Shown here piece by piece: positions 1 through 9,689 of a stretch of DNA of 64,000 bases. This stretch comes from Streptomyces sp. NBC_00353. GTDB taxonomy: Bacteria; Actinomycetota; Actinomycetes; Streptomycetales; Streptomycetaceae. Made by a program: the position numbers and the translations under genes. The notes beneath the pieces were generated by a model. That model had not been told where the DNA came from. It worked only from the letters and a program-made list of their open reading frames with translations, and searched no databases. The stretch lies in the NCBI RefSeq assembly GCF_036108815.1, contig NZ_CP107985.1, forward strand, positions 9,297,501 to 9,361,500, read 5' to 3'. The stretch's first letter is position 1. Each line of letters starts with the position of its first letter.

Positions 1-535
1 CCAGCGCCAAGGACAGGTCGATACCGGCGCTGACACCTGCCGAAGTCATCATCTTGCCGTCCCGCACGAAGATGGCGTCCGGTGCGACCTGCACGGAGGG
101 GAAACGAGAGGCCAGTTCCCCTGACTGCCGCCAGTGCGTCGTAGCGCGACGGCCGTTCAGAAGTCCGGCCGCGGCCAGCAGAAACGCTCCCGTGCACACC
201 GATGCCGTGCAGCGGCTCTTCTCGTTCAGTTGCCGGACAACATCCAAAAGAGCGTCGTCCTTGATCAGCGTTTCCCATTCCGGACCGCCCGGGATCACCA
301 GAACGTCGCACGGCTCCTGTACATCGTCGACGGAAAGGTCAGCGCCGAGTCGGGTCCCGGCGGAGGTGATCACGTCCGTCCCGTCCTCGGACGCAATCTG
401 CACCCGATAGCGCCCGCCGAACTCGTTCGCCGTCGTGAACACCTCGATGGGACCGGTCACATCGAGCAGCCGCACCCCCGGAAAGACGAACACTGTCACA
501 GTGTGCGGACCTGTTCCAGGGTGCTTGTGCTTCAT
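1..535 (-). CDS. DJ-1/PfpI (GlxA-like) family protein, 3' end cut by window edge
   Basis: The 178 visible residues begin at an ATG at 535 with GAGG just upstream on the coding strand. They form a DJ-1/PfpI glutamine-amidotransferase-like fold: an opening FVFPGVRLLDVTGPIEVF strand, VIPGGP near residue 80, and the nucleophile elbow VCTGAFLLA with Cys114. A later THWR is typical of the GlxA-type regulator subgroup. The C-terminus lies outside the window, so a simple DJ-1 protein (about 230 residues) cannot be told from a GlxA regulator with an AraC-type HTH (about 320 residues). The domain call is firm; the cellular role is not. Confidence 0.85.
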   Translation of the reverse strand, partial: MKHKHPGTGPHTVTVFVFPGVRLLDVTGPIEVFTTANEFGGRYRVQIASEDGTDVITSAGTRLGADLSVDDVQEPCDVLVIPGGPEWETLIKDDALLDVVRQLNEKSRCTASVCTGAFLLAAAGLLNGRRATTHWRQSGELASRFPSVQVAPDAIFVRDGKMMTSAGVSAGIDLSLAL

Positions 536-996
536 CGGGTACCTCCGGGCCGTGCATGGTGTGGACACCAGATCGATGGAATGCCGGCGACAGCATGCTC
601 GCCGGCGTGCCGCCGCCACTTCGCCTCAGGATCGAGGCGAACGCCCGACGAAGGGCCAAGTGTCGAAGTGGTTGACCCCGATTGCCCGGTGCGGACCGTC
701 GAACGTGCCCTGCAGAACGCGGCACGGAGTGTCCTGATACGTGCCGCGGGCCGCAGGATCCTGGTCCAAGGGCGGTGACCGACCCCTTGAGGCGCTGGTC
801 GGCGAGTGCGCCCCAGAGATCAGGGACGGGGTTACCGCCGGCCCCGGCCTCGGACTTCTGTGTGCTCATCATGCGCCCGTGACCCGTACTGGAGCCACGA
901 TCGGCTTGCTACCTGCTGGGAGGCACAGCCTCCCAGTCCACTCATCGGGAGGCGCGCGAAGCTGCTGCTTCGACACCTCCTCGCACTGAGATCGCG
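536..996. other. Gap upstream of the DJ-1 gene, no confident gene
   Basis: This stretch holds the promoter side of the DJ-1 gene. On the minus strand there are short coding-like pieces (about 870 down to 640) that continue only by changing frame. They look like a decayed small gene, but I recognise no family. Confidence 0.4.
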
Positions 997-1180
997 GTGC
1001 CGTGGGACCACGGGCGCAGCGTCGAGCCGCAGACCGTCAAGGAGTGGCAGCACCGGCTGACCGGTGTCGACGCGATGCCCTTTTCCCCGTCCGCGCGGGG
1101 GCTGACGCACGGCGACATCCGCGCGCCTCTCCGAGGTCGACGACGCGAGTGTGTCCAAGCAGATGATCCGGGACGGCCGA
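997..1180 (+). mobile_element. IS256 (Mutator) family transposase fragment
   Basis: About 60 codons resemble the N-terminal third of IS256-family transposases: an EPQTVKEWQHRLTGVDAM stretch, then GLTHGDIRA, and after a one-base frame change LSEVDDASVSKQMI. This matches the family order of EPQ-VKK-RRLSGVD, GLTHGEI-AHL and EVYGA-VSK-TIS. No start codon, no DDE residues and no terminal repeats remain. It is a fossil, not an active element. Confidence 0.7.
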
Positions 1181-1229
1181 GGGGCAGGACGAGCTTCTGG
1201 CCCCCCAGCGGATCCGGGGTGGCGCAGCC

Positions 1230-1341
1230 GCGAAGAACCTCGTCACGGACATCGAGGAAGCCTGCTGCTGGGCACGGTGCCTGATCCGGGACCGCGACGG
1301 GAAGTTCCCGACTTGTTCGACGCCGCCCTGGGTCACGCGGT
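1230..1341 (+). mobile_element. Integrase-type (rve/DDE) transposase fragment
   Basis: One frame reads AKNLVTDIEEACCWARCL followed by IRDRDGKFPDLFDAAL. This corresponds to the short segment containing LIRDRD-KF--FDAV in IS3/IS481-like integrase-core transposases common in Streptomyces. Only about 37 codons survive, ending at the 3' end of the convergent LuxR gene. With the IS256 fragment just before it, it marks an insertion hot spot. Confidence 0.6.
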
Positions 1342-2430
1342 CGTTCGTTCAGCGGGGGCCGCCCCCACCCCCGGGGCGTCCCCGAGCCAGCCTCGTTCGC
1401 GTGCCAGCAGCGCGATCTGGAAGCGGGTCCGCGCGCCGAGGAGCTCTGCGGTCTCGCTGATGTGTTTCTGGATCGTCCGTCGGCTCAGCCCCAGGACCCG
1501 GGCGATCGCGTCGTCCGTCAGACCCGCGCGCAAGAGAGTGAGGATGTCGCGCATGCGCCCCGGAGGCTGGCCGTCCGGTTCCGTCGCAGTGATCGGCGGT
1601 CGGCCGGGGCCGCTGTCCAGCGACACCGGGGTCGCCCGTTCCCAGACGCTTTCGAAGAGCGCGGTGAGCACTCCGAGAAGTGTGGTCGAGTGCACGATGA
1701 GCGAACCCGCAGACGGATCCTCCTGCCGTAGCGGCATGATGCCGACCGTCGCATCGAACACCACCAGTTTCATCGGGAGCCCGGCCAACAGCCGCAGCTC
1801 CCCGCCCCGGGCTGTTCCGCTCAGGGCGGTGCGCAGCGAAACGGTGTCGGTCATCCCGTCGGTGTCGTACACCGACCGGAGCCGCACTCCGTCAGGCACG
1901 GGGACCTCCGGAGTCGGAGCGTCCGAAACGGCTGCGGGGGCAGTCGGCACCGAGGTGCCCTCGAGGCGCGCGGACCGCGTGACGTACGGAGGTTTGGCGA
2001 GGTGGAGCACCTCGTGCCGACTGGACGCGAGCAGCTGCGCGTAGCGCACCCCGACCTGCTCGGCGCTCTCCACCACCTCGAACAGGTCGGAGGTGACGCG
2101 GCGGTGCGACGCCGAGCGGTATGCCTCGTGCAACCGCTCCATGTACAGCTCCGCCCGCGCCAGTTCCTGCCGCCTCTGGGCCAGCAGCGAACCGAGGGTG
2201 GAGCGGGGCGGGCCCGCGCTCCAACGCGTGGGCCGGTCACCTACGCGGACGACCAGGTTTTCGTTCTCCAGTGCCTGTAGGGCGCGTTCGGCGGCTGCCG
2301 AGGTGACCCCGAGCGCTTCGGCAACCGCCTCGCTGCTCAGCTCCGGCTGTGTGACCAGGCATTCGAGCACCCGGCCGGCCAAGGGGCCCAGACCGGTCCC
2401 GGCCCACGGCAAATCCGACGACACCGCCAC
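1333..2430 (-). CDS. LuxR-type transcriptional regulator with TrmB-like N-terminus
   Basis: I chose GTG at 2430 (365 residues) because AAAGGGGG lies six bases upstream; an upstream in-frame extension to 2559 lacks a ribosome site. The N-terminal 60 residues hold a winged-helix of the TrmB type (ALGVTSAAAERALQALENEN). A middle region of about 200 residues resembles the sugar/effector-binding part of such proteins. Residues about 293-345 are a LuxR-type HTH (ILTLLRAGLTDDAIARVLGL, then SRRTIQKHI). It is a cytoplasmic DNA-binding regulator. It is divergent from the M4 protease gene across a 435 bp gap, so that protease is a plausible target; that link is inference. Confidence 0.85.
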   Translation of the reverse strand: MAVSSDLPWAGTGLGPLAGRVLECLVTQPELSSEAVAEALGVTSAAAERALQALENENLVVRVGDRPTRWSAGPPRSTLGSLLAQRRQELARAELYMERLHEAYRSASHRRVTSDLFEVVESAEQVGVRYAQLLASSRHEVLHLAKPPYVTRSARLEGTSVPTAPAAVSDAPTPEVPVPDGVRLRSVYDTDGMTDTVSLRTALSGTARGGELRLLAGLPMKLVVFDATVGIMPLRQEDPSAGSLIVHSTTLLGVLTALFESVWERATPVSLDSGPGRPPITATEPDGQPPGRMRDILTLLRAGLTDDAIARVLGLSRRTIQKHISETAELLGARTRFQIALLARERGWLGDAPGVGAAPAERTTA

Positions 2431-2865
2431 AGCTGTCCCCCTTTCGGCGCGTTCGCGAGGCCGATCGTACGCGGTGGAGTCGGCCGGAGCGATCACGCGC
2501 TCGTTACATCCCTGTACGGCCGGGGCGGACCCGTTCCGTTCCTGTCTGTTCCTGTTCACATCTGCGCAGTTGCGCGGACCCGCACTCCGGATCTCCTTGC
2601 CTGGCGGATCGCGCCCCGGACAGGGTGATCACGAGCCGCCGACGCGACGCAGCCCGTGCCGCTTCAGCCGATACCGGCCGCGGCACTCCCTCTCGCGGCC
2701 CTCGCAGAGGGCGGTGACCAACTCCGTCCCGCACCACCGCAGGCGCGACCGCGTCGACCCACGGCTCGCGCCGCATCGCACCCCTTCACGCCGGAGGAAC
2801 ACCCAGCCTCTGGTTCCCCACCCCACCGGCCGTCACCGCACGTCCGGACAGAAGGAGTTACAGCA
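2431..2865. promoter_or_regulatory. Divergent promoter region between LuxR regulator and M4 protease
   Basis: A 435 bp non-coding interval separates the two divergent starts. Around 2535-2555 the GTTCC/GTTCCT motif is iterated three times at close spacing, a possible regulator contact region. I cannot place -10/-35 boxes with confidence. Confidence 0.4.
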
Positions 2866-5178
2866 GTGCCGAACAACTTCCGTACCAACAGGGCCACGTC
2901 GCCGCGTGTCGCGGCAATTGCGGCCGTCGCCATGGCCACGTTCTTCGTTTCGGTCCTCCCCGCCTCGGGCACCGCCTCTGCCTCGGTCGGCACGGATCAG
3001 GCACCACGGCAGATCACCGCGGAGCCCCGGCCCGGCGCCCGGTCCGTCACGCTCTCCCCCGGGCAGCGCAGGAAGCTGCTCGAGGCGGCGACCGAGGCAA
3101 GCGTCACCACCGCCCGTTCGCTGAAGCTGAGCGATCGGGAGGAGCTGATACCCAAGGACGTCGTCAAGGACGCAGACGGCACGGTGCACACTCGCTACGA
3201 GCGCACCTACGCCGGCCTGCCCGTCATCGGCGGCGACCTGGTGGTCCACGAGCAGGGTGCGGCCCGTACGGTCACCAAGGCCTCGGACGCCGAGGTGTCG
3301 GTGCCGACGACCAAGGCCGCCGTCACGGCCGCGACGGCGAAGAAGTCCGCCCTGGCCGCCGCGAAGACCAAGGAGACCGACGACGCGGCCACGGACGGAT
3401 CGCCGAAGCTGGTCGTCTGGCTCGGGGGCAGCAAGCCCACGCTCGCCTGGCAAACCGTCGTCAGCGGCGTGCAGGAGGACGGAACCCCGAGCAGCCTGAG
3501 CGTGGTGACGGACGCCACGACCGGCAAGCAGCTCCAGAGCGTCGAACAGGTCCACTCAGGCACCGGCCACAGCCAGTACAGCGGTGAGGTGCCGATCGGT
3601 ACCACGCGCAATGGCAGCCTCTACGAGCTGACCGACCCCGAGCGCGGCGGCCACAAGACGTACGACCTGACCGGCGTCGGCGGCAGCGGCGTACTGGTCA
3701 CCGACGACGACGACGTCTGGGGCGACGGAACGGCGGCCGACCGCCAGACCGCGGCCGTGGACGCCGCCTACGGCCAGCGGCAGACGTGGGACTTCTACCA
3801 CGACCGGTTCGGCCGCAACGGCATCGCTGACGACGGTGTCGGCGCCTACTCCCGGGTCCACTACGGCGACGGATATGCCAACGCGTTCTGGGACAACGGC
3901 TGCTTCTGCATGACCTACGGCGACGGCCTGAACAACGCCAGGCCACTCACCGAACTCGACATCGCCGCACACGAGATGACCCACGGCGTCACTTACGCCA
4001 CCGCGAACCTGACCTACTCCGGTGAGTCCGGCGGCCTGAACGAGGCCACCAGCGACATCATGGGCACCTCCGTGGAGTTCTCCGCGGACAACCCCGCAGA
4101 TGTCCCCGACTACATGATCGGCGAGCTGGCCGACGTCCGCGGTACCGGCAAGCCGCTGCGCTACCTGGACCAGCCCTCCAAGGACGCCTCCGCCAAGGGC
4201 ACTTCTCAGGACTACTGGACCCCCGAGACCAGGAAGCTCGACCCGCACTTCAGCTCGGGCGTGGCCAACCACTTCTTCTACCTCCTCTCCGAGGGCAGCG
4301 GGAAGAAGACCATCAACGGCATCGCCTACGACAGCCCCACATACGACGGCCTCCCGGTCGTCGGTCTCGGCCAGCGCGACGCGACCGCGGTCTGGTACCG
4401 GGCGCTGACCGTCTACATGACCAGTAGCACCGACTACGCGGGCGCCCGCGCCGCCACCCTCCGGGCCGCCGCCGACCTGTTCGGTCCGACCAGCGACGCC
4501 TACGAGGCCGTCGGCAACGCCTGGGCGGCCGTCAACGTCGGCGCCCGCTATGTGAACCACATCGCCGTGATCGCCCCCTCCACGCGGAAGTCGGCTGTCG
4601 GCCAGCCGACCAGCCGGCAGATCGAGGCGACGAGTTCCCGGCCGGGCCCTCTGTCGTATTCCGCGCACGGGCTGCCCAAGGGCCTGTCCATCAACGCGGA
4701 AACTGGCCTGATCAGCGGCACTCCGAAGAAGGCCGGCGACTTCAAGGCCGCCGTCACCATCAAGAACTCCCCGAAGGTCAAGCGCACGGTGCACTTCGTG
4801 TGGACCGTCCTGGCCTCCGGTGGTGACTTCTTCGTCAACCCGGCCCGGTTCGACATCCCCAACTGGAAGTCCATCGAGTCCCCGCTCATCGTCACGGGCC
4901 GCAAGGGCAATGCCCCCAGCGACCTCAAGGTCACGGTCGACCTGTACCACCCGTGGATCGGCGGTCAGGTGGTCAGCCTGGTCAGCGAGAACGGCACGGA
5001 GATCCCGGTCAAGGACTGGTACTGGGACACCGGCGAGGGCGAGCTGCACACCACCTACACGGTCGACGCGTCGGCGGTCCCCGCCAACGGCACATGGAAG
5101 CTCCGGGTCCAGGACAACACCCCCGGCATCTTCACCGTCGACCCCGGCTACCTCGACAGCTGGAGCCTCACCTTCTGA
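2866..5178 (+). CDS. Secreted M4 (thermolysin-like) zinc metalloprotease with P-domain
   Basis: GTG at 2866 follows GAAGGAG. The 770-residue precursor has a signal peptide (RVAAIAAVAMATFFVSVLPA, then an alanine-rich cleavage region), then an FTP/PepSY inhibitory propeptide (to about 230). The M4 catalytic domain (about 231-563) carries the zinc ligands HEMTH (H369, H373) and E393 in GGLNEATSD. An Ig-like putative domain (about 590-650) and a C-terminal jelly-roll P-domain (about 654-770) ending LDSWSLTF follow. It should degrade extracellular protein after autocatalytic propeptide removal. A GC-rich hairpin follows the stop. All catalytic elements are intact. Confidence 0.95.
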   Translation: MPNNFRTNRATSPRVAAIAAVAMATFFVSVLPASGTASASVGTDQAPRQITAEPRPGARSVTLSPGQRRKLLEAATEASVTTARSLKLSDREELIPKDVVKDADGTVHTRYERTYAGLPVIGGDLVVHEQGAARTVTKASDAEVSVPTTKAAVTAATAKKSALAAAKTKETDDAATDGSPKLVVWLGGSKPTLAWQTVVSGVQEDGTPSSLSVVTDATTGKQLQSVEQVHSGTGHSQYSGEVPIGTTRNGSLYELTDPERGGHKTYDLTGVGGSGVLVTDDDDVWGDGTAADRQTAAVDAAYGQRQTWDFYHDRFGRNGIADDGVGAYSRVHYGDGYANAFWDNGCFCMTYGDGLNNARPLTELDIAAHEMTHGVTYATANLTYSGESGGLNEATSDIMGTSVEFSADNPADVPDYMIGELADVRGTGKPLRYLDQPSKDASAKGTSQDYWTPETRKLDPHFSSGVANHFFYLLSEGSGKKTINGIAYDSPTYDGLPVVGLGQRDATAVWYRALTVYMTSSTDYAGARAATLRAAADLFGPTSDAYEAVGNAWAAVNVGARYVNHIAVIAPSTRKSAVGQPTSRQIEATSSRPGPLSYSAHGLPKGLSINAETGLISGTPKKAGDFKAAVTIKNSPKVKRTVHFVWTVLASGGDFFVNPARFDIPNWKSIESPLIVTGRKGNAPSDLKVTVDLYHPWIGGQVVSLVSENGTEIPVKDWYWDTGEGELHTTYTVDASAVPANGTWKLRVQDNTPGIFTVDPGYLDSWSLTF

Positions 5179-5206
5179 CCGTTCTTCTCCACCGCACCGC
5201 GCACAC

Positions 5207-5236
5207 CCGCCGCGCCCGGCCAAACGGGCGCGGCGG
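5207..5236 (+). terminator. Terminator of the M4 protease gene
   Basis: Perfect 12 bp arms CCGCCGCGCCCG and CGGGCGCGGCGG flank a six-base loop, 28 bases after the protease stop codon. There is no T-tract, as is usual in Streptomyces. Confidence 0.7.
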
Positions 5237-5904
5237 TAGGTGTTCCTCCTTGCCGGCGGCCGGTCGGCGGGACTGGGGTGGTGGTGATCGGTCTCGGGAG
5301 CGGCGGTCTGCCGGCGTGACAGCCCGGTGCTGTCGATGCGCCCACACGCGGGGGCGAGCGTCTCCCTCGCCAGGAAATCACCCTTGACGTATCCGTCCTT
5401 ACCGACGACGGCCACCGTCGTATCAGGCAGGGCGGTGTGGCCGGTGAACAGCTGCCAGACCCGCGTGAGGCGCCACGCGGCCGCTTGTCAGAGCCGTCCG
5501 TCATGCTCAGCGTTGGGCCGACGCGTAACCCCACCGGATCAAGTCGCGCCAACGGAACGGCGATTGAAGCTGTGGCCTGACGATGCCGAGCGGGACGGCA
5601 TTGCGGCGATCATCTGCAGCACCACTTCTGTGGCCAGCCTGTCCGGTGCGCCGTCGTCACCTCCCGCCCCGTCGTGCCGTTCACGGCGAGAGGCCGTGGG
5701 TCCCGGGCCGGTCCGATTCCCCGACCGGGCGGGGGACTGCCCGCCGACTACCTGACGTGCGGTTCCGGGCGATCCATCCCCATGGCGGCATGTCATAACT
5801 GCGCCATGGCCAAACAGCGCCAGCCTGAGTCTATTGCTCAAGGCAGAAGGACAACCCCATGCTCCGGATGATCTCCCACTCTCCTTAGCCCTTGAGGGGT
5901 CTCC
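5237..5904. other. Long gap between the two protease genes
   Basis: No intact gene is seen in 670 bp. On the minus strand around 5475-5360 one frame reads TRVWQLFTGHTALPDTTVAV and runs on as VGKDGYVKGDF. This looks like a relic of coding sequence of unknown family. The last 100 bases presumably hold the promoter of the subtilase gene. Confidence 0.4.
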
Positions 5905-8900
5905 TTGTCCATTCTTCCCACCCCCAGGCTTGGGCCGATCGCGCTCGGCGCGGTCGCCGCCCTGGCAATCGGGGTCATACCAGCCATCGCCGCGGCTCCC
6001 GCGGACCCGCCCGACCCGGCACCGCCCGCCGGTGCCGCATCGCAGCCACCCGCAAGCGGCAGCAGCCACAGCGTCACCCTGATCACCGGTGACAAGGTCA
6101 CGATCGGCACCGCCGCCGACGGCACCGTCATCCGGTCAGTGGAAGGCCCGAACGGAACCATCTCCGGCTTCCACCGCGTCGTCATGGACGGTTCGACATA
6201 CGTCTACCCCGATGCGGCCCTGCCCTATGTCGGCGCGGGGCTGCTGGACGAGCAACTGTTCAACGTGACCCGGCTGATCGCCGACGGGTACGACGACGCG
6301 CACGCAAAACGGCTGCCGCTCATCGTCCGCTACACCGACGCAGCCGCCAAGTTGCGGACCGCGCCGAACGTGACCGGCTCGACCGTTGTCCGCCGGCTGG
6401 ACAGCATGCAGGGCGCGGCGGTCGCGCAAAAGCGCGACAAGGCCCCGGCGTTCTGGTCCGCGCTCACCGGCGACTCCGCGGCAGCAAGGGCACGCCGCGG
6501 ATCGGTACGTCCCACCTTCGCGGGTGGTATCGCCAAGGTCTGGCTCGACGGCAAGGTGAAAGCCGACCTGGCCGAGTCCACCGCACAGATCGGCGCGCAG
6601 CAGGTCTGGGCGGAGGGCAACACCGCCAAGGGCGTGAAGGTCGCTGTCCTCGACACCGGGGTGGACACCGAACACCCTGACCTCATCGGGCAGATCGACG
6701 CCAGCACCAGCTTCGTTCCGTACGAGGAGGACATCGCCGACTACAACGGCCATGGCACCCACGTCGCCTCGACCATCGCCGGCACCGGTAGCGCCTCCGA
6801 CGCGAAGGAACGGGGTGTCGCGCCCGGAGCCCGGCTGGAGATCGGCAAGGTGCTCGACAGCGAGGGCGGGGGACAGGAGTCCTGGATCATCGCCGGTATG
6901 GAATGGGCCGCCCGGGACGCACAGGCCAAGGTCATCAGCATGAGCCTGGGCGGCGGCGGCGACAGCACCGACCCGATGAGCGAGGCGGTGGACCGACTCA
7001 GCGCCGAGACCGGTGCGTTGTTCGTGGTAGCGGCCGGCAACGGCGGGCCGCACAGCATCAGCAGTCCCGGTGCCGCGGACTCCGCGCTGACCGTCGGAGC
7101 CGTCGACGCCACGGACAAGCTCGCCGAATTCTCCAGCCAGGGCCCGCGGGACGGCGACGCCGGGCTGAAGCCGGAACTCACCGCACCCGGTGTCGACATC
7201 CTCGCGGCCCGCTCCCACTACCGGCGGGGCGGCTCGGGCTACTACACCACGATGAGCGGCACGTCGATGGCGACACCTCACGTCGCCGGCGCCGCCGCAC
7301 TGCTCGCCGCCACCCACCCCGACTGGAGCGGTCCGCAGCTGAAGGCAGCACTGGTCAGCAGCACCAAGGCCACTGAGTCGTACACCCCGTACGAGGCGGG
7401 CAGTGGGCGGCTCGACGCCTCCGCGGCCGTGCACGCGTCCGTCTTTGCGACCGCCAGCGCCTTCTCCGGTTTCCACACGTGGCCCGCGAAGCCGGGAGAG
7501 ACCGACGTCCGGAAGGTGACATACACCAACGTCGGCGACGCCCCGGTCACCCTGGATCTCGCGATCGATGCCGACGCCCCGGCTGGCTTGTTCACCCTCT
7601 CCACCGACCGGGTCACCATTCCCGCACACGGCACCACCTCGGTCACCCTGACTGCGGAACTGGACCGGCTTCCCGCCGACCGGCAGATCAGCGGCATGAT
7701 CACCGGCTCGGACAACGCCAAAGTGGTGCGCGCCCGGACCCTGATAGGCGTCGGCAAGGAGGGGCGTAGGCAGAATCTGACCATCGTCGCGAAGGACCGG
7801 TCGGGCAAGCCGCTCTCCGGCCGGGTCCTCCTCACCGCGGAGCACCTCTTCACGACGATCGAGCTCGACGAGTCCGGCACCGGCACCGGGCGCCTGCCCG
7901 TCGGTAGCTACAGCGGATGGCTCACCGCTGATGTGCGGGGGGCCAACGGGCCGCACTCGCTCGGCATGGCGCTGCTGAGCTTCAACGACGTTCAGCTGGA
8001 CCAGGACCGCACCGTTACCCTGGACGGCCGCGAGACCCGCCAGATCCTGGCACACGTGCCGCGGCAGACCACGGCGGTCGCGCCGCGGCTGGACGTACAC
8101 CGGTCGTTCACCGACAGCCTCGTCGAGAGCTCGATGCTGCCCAACGAGACGTACGACAGCATCTGGGCGCTCCCGACCGGCAAGAAGGTCACCGACGGCG
8201 AGTTCGAGTTCGGCGCCCGCTTCCGCCTCGAGCAGCCGGCGCTGACCGTGGGCACGAAGTCGGAGACCTTCGACGATCCGCTGGTCAAGCGAGCGGCGAA
8301 ACCGCTGCCGGCCGGCACGCGGAAGCTGACGGCGGTCTTCGCCGCCGAAGGTACGGCCAAGGACCTGGCGCGGAAGAATGTCCGCGGCAAGGCTGTGGTG
8401 GTACGGCGTAGCGACACCGTGGCGATCGAGGAGCAGGCCAAGGCCGCCGCAGCCGCGGGCGCGCGGGTACTCCTGGTCGCCAACGACGGCATCGGCCGAC
8501 TGCGGCCGTGGGACGAAACTCCCTGGAGCCCGCAGAACCCGGCTCCGCTGACGGTGGCGACGCTCAACGCCGACCAGGGCGGTGACCTGATCGACTCGCT
8601 CCAGCGGGGAAGCGTCGAGCTGAAGGTCACCTCCCACCCCACGACCGACTACCTCTACGACGTGGTGCGTCACTGGTCCGGCACCGTCCCGGCGGACCCG
8701 ACCTGGCGGGTGAAGCCGAGCGATCTGGCCCGGGTGGACGTCTCGTTCCGCAACTATCGGCCGGGCAAGGCGCTGGAGTACCGCTCCGATGTCTGGCGGG
8801 GCTGGGCCGTCGGAAACCAGCTCACCGCGCCCGCACAGGGTGAGCGGACCGACTGGGTCACCCCCGGCGCCGACTGGCTGGACGACGCCTTCACCGTGGG

Positions 8901-9630
8901 GGAGACCGGGCAGCACTCGATCGACGTCCTTCGCTACCGGGCCGGGAAGACCGCCGAGGTCAGTTGGTTCGGGCCGATCCAGCGGCCCCGGATGGGTCCG
9001 ATCGGCTACCAGCCGGTGCGCTATCTCGACACTGTCTACATTCCCGCGCCCGGCTGGGGCGACTCCGGCTCGGGCCATGTCGGAGAAGCTCACGGCAACT
9101 TCGACGTCAAGGACTGGATGTCGCTCTACCAGGGTGACCGGCAGCTCAACTGGGGCAACGCGGAATTCCTGCGGGTTCCCGAGCTCGCGGCGGAGCGCCT
9201 GCCCTACCGGCTGGTGGTCGACAACGACCGGGCAGCCTGGGCCAATCCGTACTCGACGCACACCCTGACCGAGTGGAACTTCACCTCCGCGGCGACCGGC
9301 GCCGACTCGGCCGAGTCTCTTCCGCTGATCCAGCTCGACTACGGAGTGGACACCGACAAGGCGGGCCGGGCGGACCGGCGTGCCGAGCTGACGGTGGCGG
9401 CCTCCCACTTGCCCGGCACAACGGCGGGCATCCGGAAGCCCTCTGTCGAAGTTTCGTACGACGACGGGGCGACCTGGCAGCGGTCCGAACTGAACCGAGA
9501 CGGCGACGCATGGCGGACGGCCCTGAAGGCGCCGAAGTCCGCGGACTTCGTCACGCTTCGGGTCACTGCCCGGGACAGCGCCGACAACAGCGTCTCGCAG
9601 ACGATCACCCGGGCCTTCGGCCTGCGCTGA
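5905..9630 (+). CDS. Giant secreted S8 (subtilisin-like) serine protease
   Basis: The TTG start at 5905 is supported by GAGGGG four bases upstream and gives 1241 residues. The N-terminus carries a signal peptide (IALGAVAALAIGVIPAIAAA) and a propeptide. The subtilase domain (about 225-480) has the full triad: D250 in AVLDTGVDTEHPDL, H283 in NGHGTHVAS and S454 in SGTSMATPHVAGAAALL. A protease-associated-like domain lies near residues 800-885 (VVVRRSDTVAIEEQAKAAAA). The rest is beta-rich, ending in a family-typical C-terminal sandwich. It follows another exported protease, so this locus is devoted to extracellular protein breakdown. A terminator follows directly. Confidence 0.95.
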   Translation: MSILPTPRLGPIALGAVAALAIGVIPAIAAAPADPPDPAPPAGAASQPPASGSSHSVTLITGDKVTIGTAADGTVIRSVEGPNGTISGFHRVVMDGSTYVYPDAALPYVGAGLLDEQLFNVTRLIADGYDDAHAKRLPLIVRYTDAAAKLRTAPNVTGSTVVRRLDSMQGAAVAQKRDKAPAFWSALTGDSAAARARRGSVRPTFAGGIAKVWLDGKVKADLAESTAQIGAQQVWAEGNTAKGVKVAVLDTGVDTEHPDLIGQIDASTSFVPYEEDIADYNGHGTHVASTIAGTGSASDAKERGVAPGARLEIGKVLDSEGGGQESWIIAGMEWAARDAQAKVISMSLGGGGDSTDPMSEAVDRLSAETGALFVVAAGNGGPHSISSPGAADSALTVGAVDATDKLAEFSSQGPRDGDAGLKPELTAPGVDILAARSHYRRGGSGYYTTMSGTSMATPHVAGAAALLAATHPDWSGPQLKAALVSSTKATESYTPYEAGSGRLDASAAVHASVFATASAFSGFHTWPAKPGETDVRKVTYTNVGDAPVTLDLAIDADAPAGLFTLSTDRVTIPAHGTTSVTLTAELDRLPADRQISGMITGSDNAKVVRARTLIGVGKEGRRQNLTIVAKDRSGKPLSGRVLLTAEHLFTTIELDESGTGTGRLPVGSYSGWLTADVRGANGPHSLGMALLSFNDVQLDQDRTVTLDGRETRQILAHVPRQTTAVAPRLDVHRSFTDSLVESSMLPNETYDSIWALPTGKKVTDGEFEFGARFRLEQPALTVGTKSETFDDPLVKRAAKPLPAGTRKLTAVFAAEGTAKDLARKNVRGKAVVVRRSDTVAIEEQAKAAAAAGARVLLVANDGIGRLRPWDETPWSPQNPAPLTVATLNADQGGDLIDSLQRGSVELKVTSHPTTDYLYDVVRHWSGTVPADPTWRVKPSDLARVDVSFRNYRPGKALEYRSDVWRGWAVGNQLTAPAQGERTDWVTPGADWLDDAFTVGETGQHSIDVLRYRAGKTAEVSWFGPIQRPRMGPIGYQPVRYLDTVYIPAPGWGDSGSGHVGEAHGNFDVKDWMSLYQGDRQLNWGNAEFLRVPELAAERLPYRLVVDNDRAAWANPYSTHTLTEWNFTSAATGADSAESLPLIQLDYGVDTDKAGRADRRAELTVAASHLPGTTAGIRKPSVEVSYDDGATWQRSELNRDGDAWRTALKAPKSADFVTLRVTARDSADNSVSQTITRAFGLR

Positions 9631-9650
9631 CGTCATTGACGGAGCACATA

Positions 9651-9683
9651 CCGGGTGGGGTCGCAGCCGGCGGCCCCACCCGG
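9651..9683 (+). terminator. Terminator of the subtilase gene
   Basis: Ten-base arms CCGGGTGGGG and CCCCACCCGG enclose a 13-base loop, starting 20 bases after the stop codon. Confidence 0.7.
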
Positions 9684-9689
9684 TGGCGT

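Noticed and set aside
1151..2044. A 297-residue plus-strand frame
   Set aside because: It is antisense to the LuxR-type regulator, whose HTH and ribosome site are clear; composition is serine/arginine-rich noise.
3556..5415. A 619-residue open frame on the minus strand
   Set aside because: It lies antisense to the M4 protease, has the Val/Gly/Asp-rich look of a GC-rich shadow frame, and contains no recognisable domain.
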